Assembly (NCBI RefSeq): GCF_035593345.1
Contig: NZ_CP141606.1
Coordinates: forward strand, 3,038,001-3,102,000
From: Lelliottia sp. JS-SCA-14
GTDB lineage: Bacteria; Pseudomonadota; Gammaproteobacteria; Enterobacterales; Enterobacteriaceae
Length of the DNA stretch: 64,000 bases
Direction of reading: 5' to 3'
Positions within the stretch are counted from its first letter, which is position 1. Each line of letters begins with the position of its first letter. Positions 17,907 to 26,865 of the stretch are shown piece by piece. Both the position numbers and the translations under genes were made by a program. The notes under the pieces were generated by a model. That model was not told the DNA's origin and did not search any database. It saw only the letters and a list, made by a program, of their open reading frames with translations.

Positions 17907-17940
17907 AAAAAAAAGCCCCTCTGCTTTCGCAGAGAGGCCT
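17907..17940 (-). terminator. Terminator of tmaR
   Basis: On the minus strand ggcctctctgc, a GAAA loop and gcagaggggc are followed by eight T residues. It lies between the convergent transporter and tmaR genes and may also serve the opposite strand. Confidence 0.85.
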
Positions 17941-17958
17941 TATCAATTTTCGCGAAAG

Positions 17959-18294
17959 TTACTCGCTTTTGGCTTCACCGTTCTTGATTTCGCCAATTAC
18001 TTTGAGTTTTTTGGAGATGTCGCGACGCTCTTTGGACAGCTCAGCATTTTTGATGATGTAGTCGTCTACGCGATCTTCGTAGTCGGTTTTCATGCTGGCG
18101 ATGATGCCCTGGATAGCTTCAACGCTCATGCCCGGCTTGATGTAGTCGCTCAGGTTATCAAGCAGCAGAACACGTTTCTGGTTGTCACGGATCTTCTTCT
18201 CAACGTCCTGGATTTCACGCTGCAGTTTGTTTTTGCGGCGGAACAGGCGGACGAATTCCAGAACATCCTGGAACGAAGGCTTGGTAGTTTCCAT
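17959..18294 (-). CDS. tmaR: PTS regulator TmaR (YeeX)
   Basis: A 111-residue, highly charged coiled-coil protein that is nearly identical to E. coli TmaR ([20 protein letters not shown] onward), a pole-forming protein that controls localisation and activity of PTS enzyme I. Start ATG at 18294 is preceded by aggggt at suitable spacing and gives the family length; an in-frame codon at 18336 is not supported. Residues 20-50 and 75-105 look like the two coiled-coil helices. Order tmaR-yeeA-sbmC-dacD is that of E. coli. Confidence 0.95.
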   Translation of the reverse strand: METTKPSFQDVLEFVRLFRRKNKLQREIQDVEKKIRDNQKRVLLLDNLSDYIKPGMSVEAIQGIIASMKTDYEDRVDDYIIKNAELSKERRDISKKLKVIGEIKNGEAKSE

Positions 18295-18461
18295 TTTGAT
18301 ACCCCTGCTAATGTAAGATTCGGATTCGTTAAGCAACCGCTGTGCAGATAACCTTACTGACAGCCGCTGCGAATGACAATGACTATATCGTTTGATCCTA
18401 TCATAACCCCAATCGCTGCTGAATCGAAGCAGCAGCCGTCACAACAGGCAATGGCTGCTTT

Positions 18462-19520
18462 TTATTTGCGCAGCGCCCGGCAGATAAGATGCGACAACAG
18501 CTCCAGTTGCCTCGCCATTTCCATGCTCAACCATACATAGCCGTGGATGGGCGTTTCCGCCACATTGTCACCCTGATGGTCATTGATCAGCTGCCGCAGT
18601 TCTGCCGTGATTTCGTTTAGACGTTCGCTGTTCGCCAGGATCGGCTGCGGGTTCCCCTCATACAGCGCGTGAGCGATGGTCAGCAGCGTTTGCTGCGTCA
18701 TCTGCTGGGTTTCCTTGAGGGTGTGCGCATTCAGCAGCACGAAGTGGCTGGCGCGCGAGGCCCAATGGGCGTTGATTTGCAGTTCGAGCATACACACCAG
18801 ATTACGGCTGACGGTCTGGATGGCTTCGAAGATGGATTTCTGAATGTGCGTCTCTTTGCTGGCGGGCGCGATAATGCCGCGCATCTTGACGACATCGTTG
18901 AGAATTTTTTGCATATGCTTTTCAAGGCGCGGACGTTCAACCAGATTCGGCGAAAAACCTGCCTGATAGACGCGATTCACGGCGGTGACGTAGTTCGCCA
19001 TCTGAATGCGCCAGTGCAGGAATGCCCGCTGCGGCCAGATGCCGGTAAACAGCATTGCCAGCAGAGAACCCAGAATCACATCGCCGCTTCGCCACAGGGC
19101 TGTCGCCATGTCCCCTGCCGGGGCACCGACGACCACTGAGAGCGTGATCCCAATCAGCAGCGCCTGATACGGTTTTTTACCGAGTGCGAGCCAGCCGCAC
19201 AGGAACATCGCCCCGGCGCACCACAGCAACATTACGGGAAGAGAAATCAGCTCCAGCTTGAGCGCAATCAGCCCCAGCGCCGAGCCAAAAATAGTGCCGC
19301 CTATGCGCTCAAAAGCGCGTGGGACCACGTTTCCCCAGAAAGAGATCGGCCCCATGATCACCACCAGCGTGATGAGCGGCCAGGTCCCCTCAGGGATGTG
19401 GAACAGCCTCACCAGCAGGAAAGTGAGAATAAACGCCAGCGCGATACGGCAACCATGCACGACGCGGTAATTCCGGTACAAACGGATTTCAAAGGGAGTT
19501 AATGATTTGTCGGGACGCAC
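18462..19520 (-). CDS. yeeA: FUSC-family inner membrane protein YeeA
   Basis: A 352-residue protein matching E. coli YeeA in length and sequence: an N-terminal block of about six helices (residues 20-165, including PLITLVVIMGPISFWGNVVPRAFERIGG) and a C-terminal cytoplasmic helical domain, as in the fusaric-acid-resistance/AaeB-like family. Its substrate is not established. The start is GTG at 19520, with ggag 7 bp upstream, because this reproduces the E. coli N-terminus (RxDKSLxPFEIR); an ATG at 19544 would add eight unrelated residues. Confidence 0.92.
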   Translation of the reverse strand: MRPDKSLTPFEIRLYRNYRVVHGCRIALAFILTFLLVRLFHIPEGTWPLITLVVIMGPISFWGNVVPRAFERIGGTIFGSALGLIALKLELISLPVMLLWCAGAMFLCGWLALGKKPYQALLIGITLSVVVGAPAGDMATALWRSGDVILGSLLAMLFTGIWPQRAFLHWRIQMANYVTAVNRVYQAGFSPNLVERPRLEKHMQKILNDVVKMRGIIAPASKETHIQKSIFEAIQTVSRNLVCMLELQINAHWASRASHFVLLNAHTLKETQQMTQQTLLTIAHALYEGNPQPILANSERLNEITAELRQLINDHQGDNVAETPIHGYVWLSMEMARQLELLSHLICRALRK

Positions 19521-19618
19521 ACCCGCTCTCCAGCTACACGGCAAACCACAATTGTACTGTGTTTTCTGCCGGACGCATCACGTCCGACAGAAAAACCCTA
19601 CAAATAACAGGCCCGGAC

Positions 19619-20092
19619 TTAAACGGCCTTATTTTGCACTGCAACGTACATTTCGATATCCCAGTAACCATCCACATTGCCATCATTCAGATAGCGCTCG
19701 AAGCAAGGCTTCGGCGCGATCCCGTAGCGGTTGTCCTCAAGAAGACTGTTGAAGAAGCTGTACCAGGGCGTGCCAAAATCATGATTTTCGACACGCGCTA
19801 CGGCGACGGCGTAGTCCCCTGCCGCGATTTCGGTGAGGATCACCCCTTCGCTGTTCGCCGGGATTTGAAAATCTTCTGGCACGGTCACGGCTGTGTCGCA
19901 GCGCAGTTTTTCGGCGGGCACTTCATCGGGATTGTCATAATAAACCGCCACCCATTCGAGGGGCTCGATTTTGTTGCCATCGACCCACATCGCCAGTTGC
20001 TCAAAGCCTTGTTTAACGGTTTGCTCCCACGGGCCAACCAGATGAAAACCGGCAATTTTACGCTTAGGTTGCTGCTTGATGCTGTAGTCCAT
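19619..20092 (-). CDS. sbmC: DNA gyrase inhibitor SbmC (GyrI)
   Basis: A 157-residue GyrI-like cytoplasmic protein that in E. coli binds DNA gyrase and reduces toxin- and drug-induced damage. It is highly similar across the length ([47 protein letters not shown]). ATG at 20092 has a perfect ggaggc ribosome site; the upstream ATG at 20125 lies within the LexA box and would add residues absent from the family. The LexA box at 20108-20127 indicates SOS induction, as in E. coli. Confidence 0.94.
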   Translation of the reverse strand: MDYSIKQQPKRKIAGFHLVGPWEQTVKQGFEQLAMWVDGNKIEPLEWVAVYYDNPDEVPAEKLRCDTAVTVPEDFQIPANSEGVILTEIAAGDYAVAVARVENHDFGTPWYSFFNSLLEDNRYGIAPKPCFERYLNDGNVDGYWDIEMYVAVQNKAV

Positions 20093-20107
20093 ACTGCCTC
20101 CGTTTAT

Positions 20108-20127
20108 TACTGTATATTTATACACTA
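20108..20127 (-). promoter_or_regulatory. LexA (SOS) box of sbmC
   Basis: The sequence tactgtatatttatacacta differs from the ideal palindromic LexA site mainly by ACAC in place of ACAG in the right arm. It lies 16 bp upstream of the sbmC start codon, where it would cover the promoter. Confidence 0.85.
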
Positions 20128-20212
20128 TAAAGCAGATTCGTTATGTCCGGCAAATACGAGATGTTTATTATGTGAGCAGACTCGCAGGAGTGCCAGTCTG
20201 CTCTTTTAGGCG

Positions 20213-21379
20213 TCAGGCTTTGTGGTGCAGATAGTCGCTCAGACGGGAGAACAGACCGCCCTTGCCAATCGGCTCCAGGGTCACTAACGGCCAGTGGGCA
20301 ACGACTTTATCGCGATCATACAGTTCAATTTCCCCGACGCGCTGATGGGCGGCAATCGGCGCTTCAAGCTCTTTTTTATCGAGCACGTATTTGGCTTTGA
20401 TATTGGCGACTTCCGCTTTCGGCAGTGCCAGCCAGAAATCCTGATCCGTTCCGAGAGAGATCTGCTCTTTGTCGCCGTACCAGATGCGCTCCGTCCCGAC
20501 CTGTTTGCCGCTGCGCAGGATCTGCACGGTATCGAAGTTTTGCTGGCCCCAGTGCAGCAGCTTGCGGGCCTGCTCTTCGCGACCTTTCGGGCTGTCTGCC
20601 CCCATCACAACCGCGATCAGACGACGTTGACCATCCACCGCCGAGGCAATCAGGTTAAAGCCCGCTCCGGAGGTGTGACCGGTCTTGAGCCCGTCAACGT
20701 TCATGGTTTTATCCCACAGCAGACCGTTGCGGTTTTGCTGGGTGATACCGTTCCACGTCAGGCTCTTTTCGCTGTACATGTGATAGAAATCTGGCTCGCC
20801 GTGAATAATAGCGCGTGACAGCACCGCCAGATCGTAAGCCGAGCTGTGCTGGCCCGGCGCATCCAGGCCGTGGACGGTTTCAAAGTGCGTATCGCGCAGG
20901 TTTAGCTTTTCCACATAGTCGTTCATTATGCTGACGAACTGCGGCTGACCGCCCGCCACATGGTCCGCCAGGGCCACACAGGCGTCGTTCCCGGAGTCCA
21001 CAATCAGGCCGCGGCTGAGGTCGCGAACGGTCACGCGATCGCCCGCTTTCAGGAACATCAGCGATGAACCGTCGAACACCGGATTGCCCTTCGCCCACGC
21101 ATCGCGCCCGACGGTAACGACGTCATCCGGCGTAATACGATGGCTGTCGATCGCGCGATCGACCACATAGCCCGTCATCAGCTTGGTGAGACTGGCCGGA
21201 TTGCGCTGTTGATGCTCGTTGCCTGCCGTTAAAATTTGACCCGTGGTGTAATCCATCAGCACCCAGGACCCGGCCTGAATGGCCGGCGGCTGCGGCGAAA
21301 AGTCCAGGGGATCGGCAGCCAGTGCGGAGGTGATACTCGAAGCGAGTAAAGAAACAGCAATAAACAGACGGCGTTTCAA
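20213..21379 (-). CDS. dacD: D-alanyl-D-alanine carboxypeptidase DacD (PBP6b)
   Basis: A 388-residue low-molecular-weight penicillin-binding protein that trims the terminal D-alanine of peptidoglycan stem peptides in the periplasm. A signal peptide ends near SALAA (22). The three serine-peptidase S11 motifs are intact: SLTK (63-66, catalytic Ser63), SGN (129-131) and KTG (232-234). The C-terminal domain and the basic amphipathic tail (LFSRLSDYLHHKA) fit peripheral anchoring to the inner membrane. It lies upstream of sbmC on the same strand, as in E. coli. Confidence 0.95.
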   Translation of the reverse strand: MKRRLFIAVSLLASSITSALAADPLDFSPQPPAIQAGSWVLMDYTTGQILTAGNEHQQRNPASLTKLMTGYVVDRAIDSHRITPDDVVTVGRDAWAKGNPVFDGSSLMFLKAGDRVTVRDLSRGLIVDSGNDACVALADHVAGGQPQFVSIMNDYVEKLNLRDTHFETVHGLDAPGQHSSAYDLAVLSRAIIHGEPDFYHMYSEKSLTWNGITQQNRNGLLWDKTMNVDGLKTGHTSGAGFNLIASAVDGQRRLIAVVMGADSPKGREEQARKLLHWGQQNFDTVQILRSGKQVGTERIWYGDKEQISLGTDQDFWLALPKAEVANIKAKYVLDKKELEAPIAAHQRVGEIELYDRDKVVAHWPLVTLEPIGKGGLFSRLSDYLHHKA

Positions 21380-21589
21380 CGATATGTCCTCAGGTCATTT
21401 AAAATCGTTGCCCTTTTTACGGAAAATCTCAGTTCGTTACCTGTTTAAATTGCAAAAAAATGTGACGGCGCGCAGAGATTTAGCGGAAGGCGGCGCGCAA
21501 AACTGGCGCTGAAAAACGCTTTTTGTTCGGCGTGTCGCCGCCGATCGTTTACCATAGCCAGGTCACTTTTCAACAGGATGGTATTACTG

Positions 21590-23014
21590 GTGTCTGATTC
21601 CGCCGCGCTCCCCACATTTCTCTTCCACGATTACGAAACCTTTGGTACCAGCCCGTCGCTGGACCGACCTTCGCAGTTTGCGGCGATCCGCACCGATGCG
21701 GATTTCAATATCATCGGCGAGCCGGAGGTTTTTTACTGTAAGCCTGCCGACGACTATCTGCCCCAGCCCGGCGCAGTGATGGTCACCGGCATTACGCCGC
21801 AGGAAGCGCGCGAAAAGGGCGTGAATGAAGCCGAGTTTGCCCGTCGCATCCACGACCTGTTTACCGTGCCCAATACCTGCGTGGTGGGCTATAACAACAT
21901 CCGCTTCGATGATGAAGTCACGCGCAATATCCTGTATCGCAATTTCTACGACCCCTACGCCTGGAGCTGGCAGAACCGCAACTCGCGCTGGGATCTGCTG
22001 GACGTCATGCGCGCCTGCTACGCCCTACGCCCTGAAGGGATCACCTGGCCCGAGAATGACGACGGTTTGCCGAGCTTCCGCCTTGAGCATCTGACGCGCG
22101 CCAACGGCATTGAGCACAGCAACGCCCACGATGCGATGGCGGACGTGTATGCCACTATCGCCATGGCGAAGCTGGTGAAGACCGCTCAGCCCAAACTCTT
22201 TGATTATCTGCTCAGCCACCGCAGCAAGCAGAAACTGATGACGCTGATTGACGTCCCGCAGATGAAACCGCTGGTGCATATCTCCGGGATGTTTGGTGCC
22301 TGGCGCGGGAATACCAGCTGGGTCGCCCCGCTGGCGTGGCATCCTGACAATCGCAACGCGGTAATTATGGTCGATCTGGCCGGTGATATTTCGCCGCTAC
22401 TGGAACTGGACAGCGACACCCTGCGCGAGCGTTTGTACACGCCAAAAAACGAGCTGGGCGATAACGCCGCCGTGCCCGTCAAGCTGGTGCATATCAACAA
22501 ATGCCCGGTGCTGGCGCAGGCGAATACATTGCGTCCGGAAGATGCCGACCGGCTGGGTGTGAATCGTCAGCTTTGCCTCGATAACCTGAAAGTGCTGCGC
22601 GAGAATCCGCAGGTGCGCGACAAAGTGGTGGCGATTTTCGCTGAAGCCGAGCCGTTTGTGCCCTCGGATAACGTCGACGCGCAGCTCTATAACGGGTTTT
22701 TCAGCGACGCCGACCGCGCCGCTATGAACATCGTGTTGCAGACCGATCCGCAAAATTTACCGGCGCTGGACATCACCTTCGCCGATAAACGGATTGAGAA
22801 GCTGATGTTTAACTATCGGGCGCGTAACTTCCCTGGCACCCTCGATGAAGCCGAGCAGGAGCGCTGGCTGCAGCACCGCCGTAACGTCTTTACGCCTGAG
22901 TTTTTGCAGCAGTACGCCCAGGAGCTGGAGATGTTGTACACGCAGTACGAAGGCAATGCGGAGAAACAGGCGCTGCTGAAAGCGCTGTATCAGTACGCGC
23001 AAGAGATTGTCTGA
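21590..23014 (+). CDS. sbcB: Exodeoxyribonuclease I
   Basis: A 474-residue single-strand 3'-5' exonuclease acting in recombination and mismatch repair. The DEDDh active site is visible (FHDYETFGT for the first Asp and Glu; HSNAHDAMADVYA for the late His and Asp), followed by the ExoI SH3-like and C-terminal domains; similarity to E. coli SbcB is very high. I prefer GTG at 21590, which gives an N-terminus aligned with E. coli and an agga site 11 bp upstream; an ATG at 21578 overlaps that agga and would add four residues. It is divergent from dacD. Confidence 0.94.
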   Translation: MSDSAALPTFLFHDYETFGTSPSLDRPSQFAAIRTDADFNIIGEPEVFYCKPADDYLPQPGAVMVTGITPQEAREKGVNEAEFARRIHDLFTVPNTCVVGYNNIRFDDEVTRNILYRNFYDPYAWSWQNRNSRWDLLDVMRACYALRPEGITWPENDDGLPSFRLEHLTRANGIEHSNAHDAMADVYATIAMAKLVKTAQPKLFDYLLSHRSKQKLMTLIDVPQMKPLVHISGMFGAWRGNTSWVAPLAWHPDNRNAVIMVDLAGDISPLLELDSDTLRERLYTPKNELGDNAAVPVKLVHINKCPVLAQANTLRPEDADRLGVNRQLCLDNLKVLRENPQVRDKVVAIFAEAEPFVPSDNVDAQLYNGFFSDADRAAMNIVLQTDPQNLPALDITFADKRIEKLMFNYRARNFPGTLDEAEQERWLQHRRNVFTPEFLQQYAQELEMLYTQYEGNAEKQALLKALYQYAQEIV

Positions 23015-23027
23015 GGATTGCAGGCAT

Positions 23028-23060
23028 AAAAAAACCGGAGCATGTGCTCCGGTTTTTTTT
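23028..23060. terminator. Bidirectional terminator between sbcB and plaP
   Basis: aaaaaaaccggagca / tgctccggttttttt hairpin with A and T tracts on the two sides, placed between two convergent genes. Confidence 0.9.
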
Positions 23061-23077
23061 ACGTCACTGCTGAGTGA

Positions 23078-24436
23078 TTACGCGATATCTTCGTACTGTG
23101 GCACCGGGTTGCGGAAGCTTTTGGTCACGCAAGCCAGGTACACCAGACCGATAGCACCCCAGATCAGGCCCAGAATCATTGAGCTCTCTTCCAGGTTAAT
23201 CCACAGCGCACCCACCGTCATCGCGCCACACAGTGGCAGGAACAGGTAGTTGAAGTGGTCTTTCAGCGTTTTGTTACGCTTCTCGCGGATCCAGAACTGA
23301 GAGATCACGGAGAGGTTAACAAAGGTAAAGGCCACCAGCGCACCGAAGTTAATCAGCGCCGTCGCTGTTACCAGGTCAAATTTGATCGCCAGCAGGGCAA
23401 TCGCGCCGACCAGAAGCACGTTCCATGCCGGAGTACGCCATTTCGGATGAATGTAGCCGAAGAAGCGAGTCGGGAACACGCCGTCGCGACCCATCACGTA
23501 CATCAGACGAGAAACGCCTGCGTGAGCAGCCATGCCGGATGCCAGTACGGTGACGCTGGAGAAAATCAGCACGCCCCACTGGAAGGTTTTGCCTGCCACG
23601 TACAGCATGATCTCAGGCTGAGACGCGTCCGGATCTTTAAAGCGAGAGATGTCCGGGAAGTACAGCTGCAGGAAGTAAGAGGCACCAATGAACACCAGGC
23701 CGCCCAGCAGCGCAGTCAGCAGAATCGCACGCGGAATCACGCGCTCTGCGTCTTTGGTTTCTTCAGACAAAGAAGAGATACCGTCAAAGCCGAGGAACGA
23801 GAAGCACAGGATGGTCGCGCCGGTAATCATCGGCACCACGTGCGCGCCTTCAGACCAGAACGGACGGGTGCTGGTCAGCGTACCTGCGCCTTCACCGTGC
23901 GCCACGCCATAGATGATCATCCCGACGATAACCGCCACGATGCCCATCTGCAGAATCACGATTAGGGTGTTGAAGTTGGCCACGGTCTTGATGCTGCGCA
24001 GGTTAGAGATGGTCATAAAGGCCACCAGCGCGACAACGAAGATCCACGACGGTACGGAAGGCACCAGCGCTTCGAAGTAAATTTTTGCCAGCAGAATGTT
24101 GATCATCGGCATGAACAGGTAGTCCAGCAGAGATGACCAGCCCACCATAAAGCCAACAGCCGGGCTAATGGATTTCTGAGCATAGGTGTACGCTGAGCCA
24201 GCGGACGGGAAACGGCGAACCAGTTTACCGTAGCTCAACGCAGTAAAGAGAATAGCGACCAGCGCAAAGGCATACGCCGTTGCAACGTGACCGTCAGTGA
24301 GGCCTGAAACGATACCAAACGTATCGAACAGCGTCATCGGCTGCATATAGGCGAGGCCCATCATGACAACCGGAATCAACGTAAGTGTTTTACGTAATTC
24401 CACGCGAGAGGTTTTTGGAGTAGCGTTATGCGACAC
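23078..24436 (-). CDS. plaP: Low-affinity putrescine importer PlaP
   Basis: A 452-residue APC-superfamily permease with 12 helices, matching E. coli PlaP (YeeF) in length and almost in every position ([47 protein letters not shown]). PlaP imports putrescine, which in E. coli supports pili-driven surface motility. The start is GTG at 24436 with taaggag 7 bp upstream; an upstream start at 24475 would add 13 residues not present in the family. E. coli has yeeD-yeeE between sbcB and this gene; they are missing here. Confidence 0.95.
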   Translation of the reverse strand: MSHNATPKTSRVELRKTLTLIPVVMMGLAYMQPMTLFDTFGIVSGLTDGHVATAYAFALVAILFTALSYGKLVRRFPSAGSAYTYAQKSISPAVGFMVGWSSLLDYLFMPMINILLAKIYFEALVPSVPSWIFVVALVAFMTISNLRSIKTVANFNTLIVILQMGIVAVIVGMIIYGVAHGEGAGTLTSTRPFWSEGAHVVPMITGATILCFSFLGFDGISSLSEETKDAERVIPRAILLTALLGGLVFIGASYFLQLYFPDISRFKDPDASQPEIMLYVAGKTFQWGVLIFSSVTVLASGMAAHAGVSRLMYVMGRDGVFPTRFFGYIHPKWRTPAWNVLLVGAIALLAIKFDLVTATALINFGALVAFTFVNLSVISQFWIREKRNKTLKDHFNYLFLPLCGAMTVGALWINLEESSMILGLIWGAIGLVYLACVTKSFRNPVPQYEDIA

Positions 24437-24587
24437 AGGATTTCTCCTTAACGGTGAAAACCGCCGCGTAAGCAAAAGATTGCCCCATTTTCTGGATTCC
24501 TCAGCGACAACAACTGTCGGATTTTAGTAAGTATCTATCCGGTACGAAGCCCGGCCTCTTTGTTTTTAAATGGCGTTTGTTACATGC

Positions 24588-24623
24588 AAAAAAAATAACC
24601 GACGCCTTTTATATCGTCGGTTA
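24588..24623 (-). terminator. Terminator of the yeeY LysR gene
   Basis: On the minus strand taaccgacg and cgtcggtta form a 9-bp stem closed by a 10-nt loop and followed by eight T residues, about 90 bp after the stop of the LysR gene. Confidence 0.85.
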
Positions 24624-24709
24624 ATCTCATTTTTTTGCAGCGGCGCATTTTGCCCCATCTTTGGCATAAAAGGCAATAGATTCAGAAGCCGATCGCGCTT
24701 TTCTTTTTA

Positions 24710-25639
24710 CTAAGCGTTTGATATTCCGCCCTCGGGCAAAGTGTAAACGGCAGCGATAGCACTATTTGCTAAAATCTCATCCCGCCACCACGCGCTGGCA
24801 AGCCCGGCGGTCTGTTCATTCCACCCAACCCACACCGATTCGCTGTTGGTTTGCGCCAGCACTTGTTTCTCCACCAGCGCGCCACTTTCGATAAATCGCT
24901 GGGCCAGATAACGCGGGAGATAACCGCAGCCGAGCCCGCTGATTTGCAGCTCCAGCTTAGTTTTAAAGTCAAAAACGGTTATCGCTTCCTGATCGTCGAG
25001 CAGTTGGGAAGAGACGGCGCACTCCGGCAGAGAGCTGTCGCCGACCACAATCGCGCGACAGCCTTTTATTACGCGACGCGGAATGGGTTCGGGCTCCTGG
25101 GCCAGGGGATGATGCGGGGCCACCACAAACACCTGCTCAAGGGTGCCGATACGCGAAAAGCCAAAATCGCTCGACTGGGGCGGGTCGCGTAATGCGCCGA
25201 CGATAATATCCGCCCTGCCCTGCGTTAATGCCTCCCAGGAGCCGCCCAGCACACCGTTGATGAATTTGAGTCGGGTCACGCTGTGGCGCTGGTAAAAGGC
25301 TTCGATCAGCGGGGAGAGCAACGAGAAAGGAAAGGTATCATCCACGCCGATGACCAGCTCGTTTTCCCAGCCCTGATGGAGCTTCACCGCCTGCTTTTCC
25401 AGCTCGCGCACGGTGTGCAGCACTTCGCGCCCCTTTTCCAGCAGCATCTGGCCCGTTCGCGTGAAACGCGCGCGGTGCCCGCTGCGATCGAGCAGTTGAA
25501 TATTGAGGTCACTTTCGAGTTTATGAACGGTGTAGCTTAGGGCCGAGGGGGTTTTGTAGAGCTTCGCCGACGCGGCGGCAAAGCTCCCCTCTTTTTCGAG
25601 TGCATCGAGGATAATGAGAACATCCAGCAGCGGTTTCAT
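24710..25639 (-). CDS. yeeY: LysR-family transcriptional regulator YeeY
   Basis: A 309-residue LysR-type regulator: N-terminal winged helix-turn-helix (residues 1-60, GSFAAASAKLYKTPSALSYTVHKLESDLNIQLLDR) and a C-terminal periplasmic-binding-like effector domain. Sequence and position between plaP and yeeZ identify the E. coli yeeY orthologue, whose effector and targets I do not know. ATG at 25639 has a ggggg-type ribosome site; a TTG four codons upstream is less likely. Adjacent plaP on the same strand is a possible target but is not shown by the sequence. Confidence 0.9.
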   Translation of the reverse strand: MKPLLDVLIILDALEKEGSFAAASAKLYKTPSALSYTVHKLESDLNIQLLDRSGHRARFTRTGQMLLEKGREVLHTVRELEKQAVKLHQGWENELVIGVDDTFPFSLLSPLIEAFYQRHSVTRLKFINGVLGGSWEALTQGRADIIVGALRDPPQSSDFGFSRIGTLEQVFVVAPHHPLAQEPEPIPRRVIKGCRAIVVGDSSLPECAVSSQLLDDQEAITVFDFKTKLELQISGLGCGYLPRYLAQRFIESGALVEKQVLAQTNSESVWVGWNEQTAGLASAWWRDEILANSAIAAVYTLPEGGISNA

Positions 25640-25680
25640 GTTCGCCCCCAAACGGTGTGCGATAGAACCCGCTGGCGGGG

Positions 25681-26505
25681 TTATTCCATTGGCATTACCA
25701 GCGGATCGGGATATTGATACTCAAATCCCAGTTCACGACAAATACGATTGCCATCAATCACTTTGCCTTGCCCTTCCCCGGATGCGTCGCGAAACTGCGG
25801 CGGCTCCAGCCCAAGCTGTCGGGCCATGACGGGGTAAAATGTGCTTCGCGCCGGATGAGAGGGCGCACATATATTATAGATGTGCCCGCCCTTCGGAGCC
25901 TGCAACAGGAGCGTAATCGCGCCGATAACGTCTTCAAGATGGACAAGATTGACGCCATGTTGCCCGTTCGGTGCCGTTTTTCCGGCAAAGAAGCGACCGG
26001 GATGACGTTCCGGCCCGACTAAACCGGCCAGGCGCAAAATGTCCACCTGGGTGCCCGGCAAATTATGCAGCCAGTCTTCCAGCTCTTTCAGCACCCGACC
26101 GCTGGCGGTAACGGGCGTGCGCTCGGTACTCTCTTTCACCGTCCCTTCGACGTCGCCATACACCGACGTCGAACTGGTAAAGATAATGCGCGGAATATGA
26201 TGGGCCAGCGCGCTGTCGACAATCTCCTGCACCGCCTGGCGGTAAAACTCCTCGCCCGGCCCGCTGCGCCGCGCGGGAAGCGTAATCACCAGCGCGTCGA
26301 CGTTCATCAGGCTGTCGAGATCGTCCGTGTCGCAGACCAGCTCCGGCTCCAGGCGTAATTCGACGCCCTCAATGCCGCACATCCGCGCGGCCTCGACGCC
26401 GTCCACCGTGGTTTTGCTGCCGGTCACCTGCCAGCCTCGCGCCGTTAACGACATCGCCAGCGGCATGCCTAACCATCCTAAACCGACAATTGCGACCTTC
26501 TTCAT
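25681..26505 (-). CDS. yeeZ: NAD(P)-binding epimerase/reductase family protein YeeZ
   Basis: A 274-residue cytoplasmic protein with an N-terminal Rossmann motif (VAIVGLGWLG) and an SDR-like body (IIFTSSTSVYG, ILRLAGLVGPERHPGRFFAGK). It is the E. coli YeeZ orthologue, same length; its substrate is not known, and it has been linked only by prediction to sugar-nucleotide chemistry. ATG at 26505 has aggaga 7 bp upstream. It is 42 bp upstream of yeeY on the same strand and divergent from the his operon. The yefM-yoeB toxin-antitoxin pair found here in E. coli is absent. Confidence 0.9.
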   Translation of the reverse strand: MKKVAIVGLGWLGMPLAMSLTARGWQVTGSKTTVDGVEAARMCGIEGVELRLEPELVCDTDDLDSLMNVDALVITLPARRSGPGEEFYRQAVQEIVDSALAHHIPRIIFTSSTSVYGDVEGTVKESTERTPVTASGRVLKELEDWLHNLPGTQVDILRLAGLVGPERHPGRFFAGKTAPNGQHGVNLVHLEDVIGAITLLLQAPKGGHIYNICAPSHPARSTFYPVMARQLGLEPPQFRDASGEGQGKVIDGNRICRELGFEYQYPDPLVMPME

Positions 26506-26611
26506 GCGTTTTCTCCTGGCTTTCACGCGTCTGACTTAAGGCTACGCCAGCAGTGCGGAACTGACAATTCATAGCATCAATATGAAATGAATTAATGATT
26601 AAAAAAAGCCC

Positions 26612-26641
26612 TTGCTTTACACCGTGAATGTGGTTTAGGTT
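26612..26641 (+). promoter_or_regulatory. his operon promoter
   Basis: TTGCTT (26612-26617) and TAGGTT (26636-26641) with an 18-bp spacer, followed by an AT-rich discriminator (aaaaga). Sequence and arrangement match the well-characterised hisp1 promoter of E. coli and Salmonella, 40 bp before the leader peptide. Confidence 0.85.
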
Positions 26642-26680
26642 AAAAGACATCAGATGCATAAGCATTCACAGAGAATTTAT

Positions 26681-26731
26681 ATGACACGCGTTCCTTTTAA
26701 AAACCACCATCATCACCATCATCCTGACTAG
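26681..26731 (+). CDS. hisL: his operon leader peptide
   Basis: Sixteen codons, [16 protein letters not shown], with six consecutive histidine codons; E. coli and Salmonella HisL have seven. Stalling at these codons when charged tRNA-His is scarce favours the antiterminator and allows transcription into hisG. The ATG follows gagaat, and the gene is followed by the attenuator stem-loops. Confidence 0.95.
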   Translation: MTRVPFKNHHHHHHPD

Positions 26732-26794
26732 TCTTTCAGGCGATGTGTGCTGGAAGACATTCAGATCTTCCAGTGGTGCGAGAACGCAAGAGAG

Positions 26795-26829
26795 AGCCCC
26801 CGGAAGATCATCTTCCGGGGGCTTTTTTT
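26795..26829 (+). terminator. his attenuator terminator
   Basis: A long GC-rich stem, agcccccggaagat / atcttccgggggct, followed by eight T residues. The upstream segment ctggaagacattcagatcttccag (26749-26772 region) provides the alternative pairings of the leader RNA. Located between hisL and hisG. Confidence 0.93.
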
Positions 26830-26865
26830 TGGACCGTATCCAGACAGGGTAATAAGGACAACAGA

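Noticed and set aside
17881..17958. Attachment-site scar (partial tRNA-Asn 3' end) after the DMT transporter gene
   Set aside because: No match to the tRNA 3' end; the only structure is the tmaR terminator.
26681..26731. Simple CAT/CAC repeat as a microsatellite
   Set aside because: It is the histidine run of the HisL leader peptide with the expected attenuator following.
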